From positions 25,126 through 89,125 of the forward strand of contig MUGG01000012.1 of assembly GCA_002148405.1 (NCBI GenBank): DNA of 64,000 nt, in the 5' to 3' direction. The notes below the pieces were generated by a model. That model was given only the letters and a program-made list of their open reading frames with translations, searched no databases and was not told where the DNA came from. Below, piece by piece: positions 63,949-64,000 of the stretch; position 1 is the stretch's first letter, and every line of letters begins with the position of its first letter. The translations under genes were made by a program, and so were the position numbers. This stretch comes from Alkalinema sp. CACIAM 70d (GTDB lineage: Bacteria; Cyanobacteriota; Cyanobacteriia; Leptolyngbyales; Leptolyngbyaceae).

Positions 63949-64000
63949 GCTGTAGCCCAGATGATTAGGACAATCTTATCTTCACTCGCCAGCCATCCGA

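Noticed and set aside
1..64000. tRNA, rRNA, tmRNA or riboswitch genes
   Set aside because: I looked in the spacers for tRNA T-loop motifs and the common riboswitch cores and found none I could support; a covariance-model search would be decisive.

Overview
The window is chromosomal DNA from a cyanobacterium, most likely a filamentous or Leptolyngbya-like lineage (the genus is inference). The evidence is chlP (geranylgeranyl reductase for chlorophyll and phylloquinone), an RpaA-type response regulator, ferredoxin-type sulfite reductase, several small proteins known only from cyanobacteria, and CGATCG/GCGATCGC (HIP1-like) octamers scattered through genes and spacers. I found no rRNA, tRNA, CRISPR array, prophage or intact insertion sequence. 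Accessory DNA is limited to MITE-like palindromic repeats and one peptide locus.
Layout. 1-8.2 kb: non-coding left edge, chlP, rpaA (reverse), a family 2 glycosyltransferase, a CPA2 antiporter with a tail of universal-stress domains, a small membrane-anchored protein and rlmH. 8.4-11.2 kb: dnaK and hsp20, both reverse. 11.7-22.3 kb: argH, a FIST-domain sensor next to a soluble histidine kinase, a nucleoside hydrolase, pyrR, a decayed VapBC-like toxin-antitoxin pair, fni and sir. 22.4-27.5 kb (reverse): a SPINDLY-type O-GlcNAc transferase-like protein preceded by four short Ser/Thr-rich peptides, three of them with double-glycine leaders. 27.9-38.5 kb: a glycogen-debranching-type glucosidase, sat (sulfate activation), mtnP (methionine salvage), a frameshifted ArsP-type permease, several cyanobacterial hypotheticals and leuB. 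38.7-42.6 kb: a divergent zinc/manganese ABC transporter and a GntR regulator. 43.2-55.9 kb: a phosphotransferase-fold kinase, a Uma2 protein, a dynamin-like GTPase, a CHAD protein, a diverged pyruvate-kinase-like protein, trm1, three secreted proteins, a methanethiol-methyltransferase-like membrane enzyme and a heme-oxygenase-fold protein. 56-64 kb: an array of nested palindromes, a hypothetical protein, phoU, rnr, ubiX and a hypothetical protein.
How the genes fit together. Most are core metabolism: sulfur assimilation (sat, sir), methionine salvage (mtnP), leucine and arginine synthesis (leuB, argH), isoprenoid and chlorophyll synthesis (fni, chlP), prenylated flavin (ubiX), RNA maintenance (rlmH, trm1, rnr), proteostasis (dnaK, hsp20), and metal and phosphate control.
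The best candidate for an undescribed system is 22.4-27.8 kb. I infer a secreted peptide family whose Ser/Thr-rich cores could be O-glycosylated by the adjacent transferase, that is, a glycosylated RiPP-like locus. A 13-bp palindrome (TGCCAnTTTGGCA) recurs three times in it. Other items for a second look are an in-frame stop in the VapC-like toxin, a one-base frameshift in the ArsP-type permease, a ribbon-helix-helix-like tail on sulfite reductase, a pyruvate-kinase-like protein with altered catalytic motifs, two neighbouring secreted proteins that both end in CxxC, and two different MITE families that carry the same nested GC-rich palindrome.
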